Below, piece by piece: positions 19,385 to 28,693 of a stretch of 64,000 bases of DNA. The notes beneath the pieces are model-generated. The model saw only the letters and a list, made by a program, of their open reading frames with translations. It did not search any database and was not told the origin of the DNA. Location of the stretch: the NCBI GenBank assembly GCA_963804825.1, contig CAWDRV010000003.1, positions 62,001 to 126,000 on the forward strand, given 5' to 3'. The position numbers and the translations under genes were made by a program. This DNA is from JBKQVT01 sp963804825. Its GTDB lineage: Bacteria > Planctomycetota > Planctomycetia > Pirellulales > Thermoguttaceae. Numbering within the stretch: position 1 is the first letter of the stretch; each line of letters begins with the position of its first letter.

Positions 19385-21771
19385 ATGAAATATCTCCTGG
19401 CCATGCTCGCGCCCGCCGCCGTGCTGGTTGGACCGTTGGTAACGATGGTGCGGGCCGATCTTTCCGCCGAAGAGGTCCGCAGGGCCATCCAGGACGGCGT
19501 CAAATTCCTGGAACGGCAGCAGCAGCCGGACGGCCATTGGGAAGACTTCACGGGACAGCCGGGGGGGGTGACCGCCCTGTGTACGCTCGCCCTGCTCAAT
19601 GCGGGCGTCGAGGCGGACGATCCCAACGACGACCACGTGCGGCGGGCCGTGCACAAGCTCGAGTTGATGCCGGAGCTGGCGAAAACCTACACCCGGTCGC
19701 TGCAAACCATGGTCTTTTGCCGCGCCAATCCCCAGAAGTACCTGGTCAAGATCAAGATCAACGCCGACTGGCTGCAAAAGGCCCAGCTTCTCGAAGGACC
19801 GAACCGAGGGGCCTGGGCTTATCCCGTGGGCAGCGGCGACAACTCGAACAGCCAGTTCGCCCTGCTGGCGCTTTACGAGGCCCAGCGGGCCGCCGAGACC
19901 GCCGGCGCCAACATCCACATCGAGGACCGCACCTGGCGACTGGCCAAGGCCTATTGGGAAGGCTGCCAAAACCTCGACGGCTCCTGGGGCTACCAAAAGA
20001 ACGATCCGGGCACCGGCAGCATGACCTGCGCGGGAATCACCTCGTTGATCATCGCCGGCGACATGGTCCACCAGGCCGACGCCAAGGTCGACGGCGATCA
20101 TATCCAATGCTGCAGCCAGGGCGACGTGGAAAACGACCGCATCGAGCGGGCGATGAGCTGGCTCGGAAGAAACTTCACCGTGGTCAGAAATCCCGACGCG
20201 CCGCAAGAAGGGAATCTGTGGCGGCTCTACTACCTCTACGGCGTCGAACGCGTCGGTCGGCTCACCGCCCGACGCTTCATCGGCGAGCATGACTGGTACC
20301 GCGAGGGCGCCGACGAGTTGATCCGTGAGCAGGGCCACATGGCCGAGGGCTGGCAAGGGCCCGGCTATGCCGAGGAACACGCCTCGATCGGCACGAGCTT
20401 TGCGCTGCTGTTCCTGTCGAAGGGCCGCCGGCCCGTGCTGCTGGCCAAGCTCCGCCACGGCGCCGGCCTGGACTGGAACCAGCACCGCGGCGACGTGGCC
20501 AACCTGACCGCCTACGTCGAAACCAAATGGCGTCGCGACTTGACCTGGCAAGTGATCGACCTGGCCCATGCCTCGGTCAACGACTTGATGCAGGTCCCGG
20601 TGCTCTATCTTTGCGGCAGTCAAAGCCCGATGCCGAAAGACCCGGACCAGCAGCGACAGCTTGCGCAGAAGTTCCGCGATTACCTCGACCGGGGCGGGTT
20701 CCTCTTCGCCGAAGCCTACTGCGGCGGCGACGGTTTCGACCGCGGGTTCCGCGAGCTGATGGCGATGACGTTCGCCCACGAGCCGGAATACCGGCTGAAG
20801 CTGCTCGACTCGGCCCACCCGATCTGGCACGCCGAGGAGAAGGTGCCCACCGAGCAACTCCGCCCGCTCTTGGGGATCGAGTTCGGCTGCCGCACCAGCG
20901 TGGTCTATGCCCCGCCCGACCCGCCCCACGATCCGCGGCCGTCGTTGTCCTGCCTTTGGGAACTGTCGCGGAGCGGCCGGCAGCAAACCTTCAGCAAGAA
21001 AGTCCAGGACCAGATCGACGCCGCCCGCGCCGTCGGCATCAATATCCTCCTCTATGCCACCAACGGGGAAGTGAACCGGAAGGACGAGATCCCCGCCAAC
21101 TTGAGCGACCGGCAGCCCCGCGACCGCGTCGATCGGGGGAAAATCTCCGTCGCCAAGCTCCGCCACCCCGGCGGTTGCGACGCGGCGCCGCGGGCGCTGG
21201 TGAACCTGATGGAATCCGCCTCTCGGGAACTGAAAATCCGCGTCGATCTCCATCCCACCCTGTTGGACATCACCGACCAGGCGCTCTTCGACTATCATCT
21301 GGTCTTCATGCACGGACGCAACGCCTTCCACCTGACGGACCGGGAGCGGCGCAACTGAAAACCTACGTCGAGCGCGGCGGAATGATCCTGGCCGATTCGA
21401 TCTGCGCCAACAAGGCGTTTACCGACTCGTTCCGCCGCGAGATGGCCGTCATCTTTCCCAACCATCCCTTGGAACGAATCCCCGCCGGCGACTCCCTGCT
21501 GACCACGGCGTACGGTGGTTTCGACCTGGCCGCGGTCACGCGCCGCGACCCTCAGCCGGGCGGGGCCAACGGCCCGCTGAACGTCGTCCAACGCCGCGTG
21601 CCCCCGGAGTTGGAGGGCGTCAAGTTCGACGATCGCTACGGGGTGATCTTTTCGCCGTTCGATCTGAGTTGCGCGTTGGAGAAGCGCGACTCGCTGGAGT
21701 GCCGCGGCTACAAGCGCGAGGACGCCGCGCGGATCGGCCTGAACGTGCTCCTCTACTCCTTGCAGGAGTAA
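19385..21771 (+). CDS. DUF4159 protein with N-terminal terpene-cyclase-like alpha-toroid (one frameshift)
   Basis: A secreted protein of about 795 residues. A signal peptide (MKYLLAMLAPAAVLVGPLV) precedes a prenyltransferase/squalene-cyclase-like alpha-alpha barrel (VKFLERQQQPDGHWEDF near residue 40, CQNLDGSWGYQK near 195). Two DUF4159 segments follow (YLDRGGFLFAEAYCGGDGF near 438 and TYVERGGMILADSICANKAF after the break). The frame stops at 21358, but one missing G near 21348 restores the second DUF4159 segment through to TAA 21769-21771. Divergent from MoxR, it belongs to cluster A. DUF4159 often accompanies MoxR/VWA genes in planctomycetes; function unknown. Confidence 0.84.
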
Positions 21772-21792
21772 GACCTTAGTGCTTAGTTCTTA

Positions 21793-22755
21793 GAGGCTAT
21801 CCGCAAAGTGATATTGCTGTAAAGCGTTGTCGGGAGTAAAGATGCGCACTTTCCCCTTGCAAAGGAGTGCGCACATGACCACGACGACGCGGAAACCGTA
21901 TTCGACCGATCTTACCGATCAACAATGGGCCATCCTCCAACCGCTGATTCCCCTTGCCAAGCACGGCGGCCGTCCGCGCAAGGTGGAGATGCGCGAGGTG
22001 CTCAACACCTTGTTCTATCTCAACCGCACGGGATGCCAGTGGGACCTGCTGCCCCACGATCTGCTGCCGAAGAGTACGGTCTACCAGTATTTCCGGCAGT
22101 GGCGCGACGATGGCACGTGGCAACGAATGATGGATGCGCTGCGGCGCAGGTCCGCGTGGCGGACCAGCGGGAACCGACGCCCAGTGCCGGTGCGATCGAC
22201 AGCCAAACCGTAAAAACGACGGAGCGGGGTGGCGAGCACGGATACGATGGCGGGAAGAAGATCAACGGGCGAAAACGCCATGTTTTCGTGGATACTTTGG
22301 GGCTCTTGCTGGCGGTGGTCGTGACCAGTGCAGCATGGGACGATGGGGCCGCTGCACCCCAAGTGTTCAGCCAACTCGACAACGCCAGATGTCCCAGACT
22401 GACCAAAATCTGGGCGGACAACAAGTATCGCAATCACGAACTGGATCGGTGGCTGGAGAAGCACCGCGACCACTGGGACCTGGAGATCAAGTCTCGGCCG
22501 GAAGGAGCAGTCGGTTTCGCGCCTGTGCCCAAACGATGGGTCGTCGAGCGCACCTTCGCCTGGTTGGGAAGGTACCGCCGCCAGAGTCGGGACTACGAAC
22601 GTCTGACCGAGTCCAGCGCCTCGATGTTGCGAATCAGTTCGATTCACCTGATGCTCCGACGGCTTGCGCCGCCCGCACGGGTCGTGTCATTCCGGTACCG
22701 CCAGGCCGCGTGAGCCAAACCGTGTATTTCCCGAGAAATCTTTACGGATAGCCTC
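21793..22755 (+). mobile_element. IS5-family insertion sequence, complete
   Basis: A 963-base element bounded by imperfect inverted repeats starting GAGGCTATCCG (left, 21793) and ending CGGATAGCCTC (right, 22755). Both flanks carry TTA, consistent with a 3-base target duplication, although the element sits in a CTTAG-rich repeat where TTA is common. It carries one DDE transposase gene, which is frameshifted. It lies in the gap between the DUF4159 gene and a small membrane-protein gene and disrupts no gene. Confidence 0.88.
21875..22713 (+). CDS. IS5-family DDE transposase (frameshifted)
   Basis: A transposase of about 280 residues. The N-terminal part (YSTDLTDQQWAILQPLIP and TGCQWDLLPHDLLPKSTVY) and the C-terminal part (AIDSQTVK with the first Asp, IWADNKYR with the second, and RWVVERTFAWLGRYRR with the Glu) are in different frames. 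The frames join if one G is added near 22148 (AGG-TCC). There is no obvious slippery heptamer there, so this is either an indel error or a decayed copy rather than programmed frameshifting. The start is ATG 21875, preceded by AAAGGAG. It would catalyse cut-and-paste movement of the surrounding element. Confidence 0.9.
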
Positions 22756-22822
22756 TTAGACCTTAGTGCTTAGACCTTAGCACTAAGAACTAAGCACTAA
22801 GCACTAAGCACTAAGCTCTAAG
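22756..22822. repeat. CTTAG / CTAAG repeat array (target of the IS)
   Basis: A run of TTAGACCTTAGTGCTTAG-type units that switches to the complementary CACTAAG orientation, making a self-complementary array. The same motif continues on the left of the IS at 21773-21792, so the IS split a pre-existing array. Confidence 0.85.
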
Positions 22823-22834
22823 AACCAAGTTCTC

Positions 22835-23107
22835 TCAGTCTTCCTTAAGCAGTTCCTTGCTTTTATATTCCTCGGGCTTCTCGCGTTCGCGGCGACTGCT
22901 GCCGTGCAAGACCACCAACAAGCCCAGGAAGATAGTCATAACGATCAGGGCATAGGGCAGCGTGTAGTTGCTGGCGGTGTCGAGGGGTTCGTTGGCGCCG
23001 CCGGGAACGGGGGGAACCGCCAGCGCCGTGCCATAACAGACCGTCCAACTCCAGGCCGCCAGGGCCGTCCACTTCATCGCGCCGCCCATCACCCGCAAGT
23101 ATTTCAT
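22835..23107 (-). CDS. Small membrane protein of unknown function
   Basis: A 90-residue protein starting at ATG 23107 after a good AAGGAG site. It has an N-terminal signal-like stretch (MKWTALAAWSWTVCYGTALA), a proline/glycine linker, one clear membrane helix (LPYALIVMTIFLGLLVVLHG) and a charged cytoplasmic tail (SSRREREKPEEYKSKELLKE). The layout resembles small secreted-then-anchored proteins common in planctomycetes. I recognise no family. The reasonable codon use, the RBS and the membrane pattern support a real gene. Confidence 0.65.
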   Translation of the reverse strand: MKYLRVMGGAMKWTALAAWSWTVCYGTALAVPPVPGGANEPLDTASNYTLPYALIVMTIFLGLLVVLHGSSRREREKPEEYKSKELLKED

Positions 23108-23264
23108 CTGCCGACTCCTTGTTGCGTGAACTCTCATTATACCCGCCCGCCGGGAACCTGGGAATGCGGGGGAAAGAAAGACGGGGTGCCGCAGGCACAA
23201 GAGGCTTTCGTGGCGTAGGGAAGATTCTCTTGCGGCTCCGCCGCACGCGATTGGCGAGAATTTG

Positions 23265-23336
23265 GTGCCACTGCTGGCTTGTCCAGCAGTGCCCTCTCAG
23301 AGATATAACACTGCTGGACAAGCCAGCAGTGGCACC
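23265..23336. repeat. Hairpin repeat GTGCCACTGCTGGCTTGTCC
   Basis: Two inverted copies of a 29-base unit (core CTGCTGGCTTGTCCAGCAG and its complement) about 12 bases apart form a long hairpin. A related element lies at 33401-33470. It sits 18 bases past the GH57 stop, between that gene and the small membrane protein. Confidence 0.9.
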
Positions 23337-23354
23337 CGCCATGACCGGCGCCGC

Positions 23355-25523
23355 TTATTGGGCCGCGGCGGCGACCGCCTCTTCCAAGCGACGCTCCGCA
23401 CGACTGGTGTCCATCGCCAGTTGCATCGTCACCCCCCAACGGCCCTCGCGCTCGGGCACGACCAGCCAGTGCGGCTGCACCACCGTCGATTGATGCACCA
23501 ACTCGAACCCGCCCTCCGACTGGCTGACCGTCTCGATCGGATACGTCCAGAATCCCGTCGGCCGCGAGGTCCGCAACGACACGTCGATCCCCAGCCACTC
23601 GTCGCACAGCGCCAGTCCCAAGGCGTCGCAGAGGTCCAATCGCTCCCCAAGCTGGCCCAGCCGGTTGCCCTCGAGGTCGTGGAAGTAGCGGTCGTCGGCC
23701 CCGGCGGGCAGACCGGCGAAATTCATCTCCACGGCGAAGTGCAGCGGCCGGTCCGCCGGCAGGTTCTCCAGCAGATAGGCGACCTCCAGCGACGAGCGGC
23801 CGGCGTCCAGCGTCAGGCCCTTCGTGATCCGCACCGGCGCGCCGCAGACGTCGCCCTCGCGGACCAGTTGCACCTGGATGCGGTTCGGGTTCCGTCGGAT
23901 GCGGGCTTCATACGGGGCCTCGAGGAAGTCGCCGTGCATGGCCGCCGTGCCCGAGGCCACCGCGGCCAGCGTCGCGTCGTTGTCGAAAAACATGTCCAGC
24001 AGGCTTTTGCGCGCGTGGCTGTCGTACTGGATGCGCTGGTCCAGCCCGGCCTGCTTGAACACCACGCGGTCGTGAATGCTGGCGACCTGGCCGCCTTCGT
24101 GATTGACGCCGGCGAGGACCTTGCGATGATAGGCTTCGGGCTGGCGGGTGAGCGTGGCCAGCAGGTTGAGTTGGATTTTGCGGACATCGAGTTCGAGCAG
24201 CCGGCCGCCGCGGCCGGGCGCCACGAGGCACACGAGCTTGTCGTTGGCCAGGCAGACTTCCTGCCGGGCGTCGAAGTTGAAGTCGTCGGCCGTGGCATCG
24301 ACCCAGGTTTCCGGCCGGCCGGCGGCCTGGTCCAGCAGGTTGTCGGCCGCGATCAGCGATTGGTAGACGGCATTGCGCAGGTGCGGCAGGTAAATGCCCC
24401 CGAAGGCCCCGTGCCAATAGCCGCAGTTGCACTGCCCGCGATAGAGCTGGGTGCGGGCTTGCTCGACGACCGGTCCGGCCGCGCCTTCGTCGACGGCCTC
24501 TTGCAGCCGTCGGCTGACCATCATCATGCGGGAATACATTTCGTCGGCTTCCGGATACTTCGTCTTGAAGTTTCGCCAGAAACCGCCTCGCATGAACTGC
24601 CGCAACAGGGCCAAGCGCGGCTCGTCCTTCAACGCGTCCGCCACCCGCTCGTACTCGACCAATTGCTCGGTGGGCAGCGACCATTCGGTCATTTCGCGAT
24701 AGCTGCAATCGGGCAGATAGACTTTGCCCAGCGGCGGCACGTTGTCGATCGCCTCGCTCGGCGTAGTCACCTGGATCCAGTCCTGGTTGGCCACTAAGGC
24801 GTCGAAGAACCGCACCAGCCAGCCGTCGTCGTAGACGTGTTTTTTCGTCTGCGGCCAGGCGCCGAACTTCTCGCCGTCGTCGCCCAGGACCATGACCGCG
24901 TTGGGACTCGCTTCCGACACCTTCGCCAGGTACTCGATCGTCTGCTCCGGCAGGCCGAACGGGATCAGGTAGCGCAATTTTTCGCTGCCGGGAAACACCG
25001 ACAGCAGCCGGCCCTCGTCCTCGGTGAGCAAGTGGCCGGTCAACTCCGCGTCGGTCAGGCCGGCCATCTTGAAGTGAAAATCGTCAAGAATGGTGTATTC
25101 GATACCGGCGTCGGCCAGGTCCCGGGCGAGGGCCTGTTCCCAGACCCGTTCGGGAATCCACATGCCGCGGACGGCCGTGCCCAGGCGGTTTTGCAGCCAG
25201 CGGCTGTAGGAGCGGATTTGCCCGATGCGGTCGCGGGACGGAATCATCGCCAAAATCGGCTCGTAATACGCCCCGCCCAGGACCTCGATCCGGCCTTCGC
25301 CGGCCAACTGGGCCAGCCGGTCCACGTAGTCGCCGTGCCGGGCGACCAGCCATTCCATCAGCGAACCGCTGACGTGCAACGCAATCCGCAACGACGGATA
25401 ACGGCTGAAAACCTCCAAAAACGGCAGATAACTGTCGTCGTAGGCCTGCTGGAAGACGTGCTCGAAATTGCCGATCGGCTGGTGGTTGTGGAGGGCTAGA
25501 ATCAGTCGGATGGGGTTAGGCAT
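23355..25523 (-). CDS. GH57 4-alpha-glucanotransferase / alpha-amylase
   Basis: A 722-residue cytoplasmic glycoside hydrolase of family 57, acting on alpha-1,4-glucans such as glycogen or maltodextrin. The N-terminal catalytic barrel begins with LALHNHQPIGNF. The nucleophile is Glu125 in MWIPERVW and the acid/base Asp is in VMVLGDDGEKFG (residues 215-216), as in the Thermococcus 4-alpha-glucanotransferase. The C-terminal half corresponds to the DUF1925/DUF1926 beta domains of that subgroup. The length (family about 650-720) and start (ATG 25523) are normal. No other glycogen gene is adjacent. Confidence 0.92.
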   Translation of the reverse strand: MPNPIRLILALHNHQPIGNFEHVFQQAYDDSYLPFLEVFSRYPSLRIALHVSGSLMEWLVARHGDYVDRLAQLAGEGRIEVLGGAYYEPILAMIPSRDRIGQIRSYSRWLQNRLGTAVRGMWIPERVWEQALARDLADAGIEYTILDDFHFKMAGLTDAELTGHLLTEDEGRLLSVFPGSEKLRYLIPFGLPEQTIEYLAKVSEASPNAVMVLGDDGEKFGAWPQTKKHVYDDGWLVRFFDALVANQDWIQVTTPSEAIDNVPPLGKVYLPDCSYREMTEWSLPTEQLVEYERVADALKDEPRLALLRQFMRGGFWRNFKTKYPEADEMYSRMMMVSRRLQEAVDEGAAGPVVEQARTQLYRGQCNCGYWHGAFGGIYLPHLRNAVYQSLIAADNLLDQAAGRPETWVDATADDFNFDARQEVCLANDKLVCLVAPGRGGRLLELDVRKIQLNLLATLTRQPEAYHRKVLAGVNHEGGQVASIHDRVVFKQAGLDQRIQYDSHARKSLLDMFFDNDATLAAVASGTAAMHGDFLEAPYEARIRRNPNRIQVQLVREGDVCGAPVRITKGLTLDAGRSSLEVAYLLENLPADRPLHFAVEMNFAGLPAGADDRYFHDLEGNRLGQLGERLDLCDALGLALCDEWLGIDVSLRTSRPTGFWTYPIETVSQSEGGFELVHQSTVVQPHWLVVPEREGRWGVTMQLAMDTSRAERRLEEAVAAAAQ

Positions 25524-25980
25524 GATCCGCCGTGGAGTGCTGTTGGAGGGATTCGATGGCTCCCACCCCCTAATCCTAGGCGCGGGAGTGGCGGCAAGTA
25601 GGCTGCGAACAGATTACTTCATCGTCAACAACACCCCAGGTTATCCAGTTTACCTGTTTGAAAAAGTCTGCGAGGGGAAAAAGGGGAAGGCGGCAGGGGG
25701 GTCATGCGAAACCGCAAGCGGACCGTTGCCTGTGTTGGAACCGCACCGCGTTGTCGGTCCTCCCTTGCTCCAACCCCCCAATCCCTTGCCATTTTCGTCA
25801 AAACCGGAACAAGCGGCCCCTTCATGCAGTGATAATGCCCCTGCTCCGGCGTGTCAAAGGGGGAGCGGAGGAATAAGGCGGAAGGCGGAAGGCGGAAGGG
25901 GGAAGGCGGAAGGCGGAAAAAACCGCAAGCGTGCGGCCACCCGATTTCATCTTTCATCTCTAATCCCTAATCCCCAATCC
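25524..25980. other. Gene-free region with several repeat types
   Basis: No convincing gene. It contains two GCGAAACCGCAAGCG-type repeats (25706-25720 and about 25919-25931), GGCGGAAGG units (about 25871-25921) and a TAATCCC array (about 25961-25990) that runs into the stop codon of the next gene. Copies of the GAAACCGCAAGCG motif also occur at 36109-36123, 50252-50266 and 54514-54528. Confidence 0.75.
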
Positions 25981-27044
25981 CTAATCCCTGCTCGACCCGC
26001 CGCCGAACTCGCCGCGCAGGAACTGGATCGCGTCGTCCCACTGGGCGGCTGCCTGCTGGAAATCGACCTTCATCGGGCGGACCGTCTTCGGGGTCTGGAC
26101 GCGAGGTTTCACGGTGACCGCGGAGTTCAGCGGGATCTGCCCGCCTTCCCCCTTGGCCAATTGCTCTTCCACGGTCGGCGAGAGCAGGAAATCGACCAAC
26201 CGCCGGGCGGCGGCGGGGTGCGGACCGCCCTTGATGATCGCCACCGTGTTGGGAATGAACAGCGTGCCGAGTTCGCCGGGGGCCTGGTCGGGATAAACGA
26301 TTTCGACCGGCGTCGCCCTTTCAAACTCGATCAAGGCGTCGTCGCTATTGGTCCAGCCGAAGTCCAGCCGCCCGTTCGCCACATCCACCGCCACCTGCTT
26401 ATCATCCGAGAGAATCTTCACCTGGTTCTCGCGGAGGTCCCGGAAGAACTTCTTGGCACCGTCGGGCCCCAGGCGGCAAACAGACACGCGGCGTGGGTCG
26501 CGGCGGCGCCGAACCTCGGATCGGCCATGCCGCAGCAGCCGCGCCACGTCGGACGGGCCAGGTCGAGGATCGAACGGGGCCGCCGCTCCGCGCCGATCCG
26601 GCTGGTGTTCACGATCAGGACGCGGGCCCGCGCGGCAAAGCCGTACCACAACCCCGCGGGCGAGCGATACGCGGCCGGATATTTGTCGGCCACCGCCGTG
26701 TGGTAGGCTTCCAGCAGCCCTTGTTTCTCCAGCCGCAGCGTGTTCAGAATCTCATGGTTCCAAAAGACATCGCAGCAGGGCCGTTGCTGCTCGGCGAGAA
26801 TGGCCTCGGCCAGGCCGCCGCTCTTGGCCGGTCCCACGTCGAACTCCGGCTGCACCGTGATCTCGGTCTCTTGCCAAAACTGGGAGAAGATCGGATTGGC
26901 CAAACCCGGGTCCACTTCCGAATACACCACGACCTCGGACACGGACCGGGACCAGCAACCACCCGAAAGCAGGCAGCCGATGAGCGCGAACAGGCCGAGG
27001 CCCAGCGTGGCGTGGCGAAAGACGCAACGAGCGGAACGGTTCAT
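25981..27044 (-). CDS. Extracellular solute-binding lipoprotein, ferric-iron type (one frameshift)
   Basis: A lipoprotein of about 354 residues. The N-terminus LGLFALIGCLLSGGC carries a lipobox. Next come EVVVYSEVDPGLANPIFSQF, CCDVFWNHEILNTLRLEKQG and LWYGFAARARVLIVNT, all characteristic of Fe(III)/spermidine-type periplasmic binding proteins of ABC importers. The frame breaks at the C run 26467-26470 (plus strand): adding one base joins LFAAWGP to DGAKKFFRDLRENQ. No permease or ATPase gene is adjacent. The last codons (R-D-stop) are supplied by a TTAGGGAT repeat. The start is ATG 27044, divergent from the next gene. Confidence 0.85.
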
Positions 27045-27152
27045 CGCTGTCTCCTCGGCCGCGTGTGAACCGGGTCCCCCGCCGGCCGGAAATCGGGTAC
27101 AATAAAGTAAGTTTGCGGCAGAGGCTTTCCAACGCTCCTGCCGCCTTGAATC

Positions 27153-27158
27153 TATAAT
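27153..27158 (+). promoter_or_regulatory. Putative -10 box (TATAAT) ahead of the HExxH protein gene
   Basis: A consensus TATAAT lies 18 bases before ATG 27177 and 60 bases before the alternative ATG 27219. No good -35 box is visible at the normal distance. If used, the leader of the 27177 start would be only about 12 bases, which favours either a near-leaderless mRNA or initiation further in. Confidence 0.4.
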
Positions 27159-27176
27159 CCGCGGGGGAAATGTGCA

Positions 27177-28601
27177 ATGCTTCGGCCGCTGGCCCGCCCA
27201 CCGGCATCGCCCGGGCCCATGATCTTCGTGGCGGCGTCGCTTGTGGTCTTGCTGTTGGGGTCCCGGCCGGTCGCGTCGGCCGACCCGGACAGGCCGGACA
27301 GGCCGCAAAAGCCGGCCGACGGCAACGGCCAGACCGCCGATGCGGCGTCGCGGCCGATGCCCAACCTGCCGCAGTCCCGCATCGGCGAGGCCAAGGCCGC
27401 CGCGGCGGGCATCCATAAACTGTCGTCGCGGCGGCTGGTGCTCTATACCGATCTGCCGCTGGACGACGAGCTTCGCCGCCTGCCGAAGGTCTTCGACCAG
27501 GCCTTTCCCCAGTGGTGCGACTATTTCGGCGTTCGCCCCGAGGACCATGCCGACTGGCGAATGACCGGCGTGATTGTCAAGGACAAGGCCCGGTTTGAAT
27601 CGACGGGCCTGCTGCCGGCCGACCTGCCGCATTTTCTGCACGGCTATTCGCGGAATTCCATGCTGTGGCTTTACGAGCAGCCCAGCGATTATTATCGCCG
27701 CCACCTGTTGCTGCATGAAGGGACGCACGGGTTCATGAACACGGTCCTGGGCGGTTGCGGCCCGCCGTGGTACATGGAAGGCATGGCCGAACTGATGGCG
27801 ACCCATCGCCTGAAAGACGGCCGGCTGACGCTCAACTGGATGCCCGCCAGCCGCGACGACGTGCCCGAGTTGGGACGCATCCGCATCATCAAGGAGGCGG
27901 TGGCGGCGCATCGGGGGATGGGGGTGAGCGGCATCGTCGGCTACTCGGCCACCGCCCATCTGAAGACCGAGCCGTACGCCTGGTGCTGGGCGTTGACCGC
28001 GCTTTTGGACGGCGATCCGCGCTACCGCGACCGCTTCCGCCGGCTCTATAAGGCGATTCCGGACCGCGCGGTCACGCAGCGGTTCTACGAGCTTTTCCAG
28101 CCTGATTGGCGGGATCTGGACGACCAATGGCAGGTGTTCATCGCCGGCATCGAATACGGCGACGACATTCCGCGGACGGCGATCGACTTCCGCCCCGGCA
28201 AACCGCTGCCGGCCGCCGGCGCCGCGGTCACGCTGTCCGCCGGCCGCGGATGGCAGAGCAGCGGCCTGCAATTGGAGTCGGGCGCTCGCTATCGGCTGAC
28301 GGCCACGGGCCGCTACCAGGTCGCCAAGACCACGCGGATTTGGTGGTCCGAGCCCGGCGGCGTCTCGATCCGCTACTATCAGGGCCGGCCGCTGGGCATC
28401 CTGTTGGCGGCCGTCCGGCCCGACAAGCCCGTCGAGAAGGCCCCGTCGGCCTTCCTCGATCCGATCGTCGTCGGCCTGGGCACGACGATTTCACCGCCGC
28501 GGACCGGCACGTTGTACCTGAAGACCAACCTCTCGGCCGCCGAGTTGGACGCCGCCGCCGGCCAGTTGAAGGTCGAGGTGAGGAAGAAGGATGAAGGATA
28601 A
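27177..28601 (+). CDS. Secreted HExxH-type (gluzincin-like, DUF1570-related) protein
   Basis: A 474-residue protein. A hydrophobic signal (MIFVAASLVVLLLGSRPVAS) starts at an internal ATG (27219), which may be the real start. The central domain has a zinc-peptidase motif HEGTH in RRHLLLHEGTHGFMN (about residue 180) and a downstream glutamate in WYMEGMAELMATH, the gluzincin pattern HExxH plus an E about 20-25 residues later. The C-terminal 120 residues are beta-rich (SGARYRLTATGRYQV) and resemble a LecA-like carbohydrate-binding domain. Planctomycetes have families of such DUF1570-like proteins; peptidase activity is inferred only from the motif. Confidence 0.75.
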   Translation: MLRPLARPPASPGPMIFVAASLVVLLLGSRPVASADPDRPDRPQKPADGNGQTADAASRPMPNLPQSRIGEAKAAAAGIHKLSSRRLVLYTDLPLDDELRRLPKVFDQAFPQWCDYFGVRPEDHADWRMTGVIVKDKARFESTGLLPADLPHFLHGYSRNSMLWLYEQPSDYYRRHLLLHEGTHGFMNTVLGGCGPPWYMEGMAELMATHRLKDGRLTLNWMPASRDDVPELGRIRIIKEAVAAHRGMGVSGIVGYSATAHLKTEPYAWCWALTALLDGDPRYRDRFRRLYKAIPDRAVTQRFYELFQPDWRDLDDQWQVFIAGIEYGDDIPRTAIDFRPGKPLPAAGAAVTLSAGRGWQSSGLQLESGARYRLTATGRYQVAKTTRIWWSEPGGVSIRYYQGRPLGILLAAVRPDKPVEKAPSAFLDPIVVGLGTTISPPRTGTLYLKTNLSAAELDAAAGQLKVEVRKKDEG

Positions 28602-28686
28602 AGTGAGCCGGAGGCGTTAGCCTCCGGATCGGAAGGATCAAAGAGGAAAGCGACGCCATCCCCGGGCTCACGCCCGGGGCTCACGT
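28598..28686. repeat. GGAGGCGTTAGCCTCC and CCCCGGGCTCACGCCCGGGG palindromes
   Basis: One copy of the first palindrome (about 28603-28627) and one of the second (about 28659-28681) lie between the convergent HExxH gene and the YchF-like gene, filling the whole gap. Confidence 0.9.
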
Positions 28687-28693
28687 TCCCCCT

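Noticed and set aside
26418..28271. N-terminal extension of the solute-binding protein to 28271
   Set aside because: The extra residues are antisense to the HExxH protein; a proper lipoprotein signal begins at 27044.
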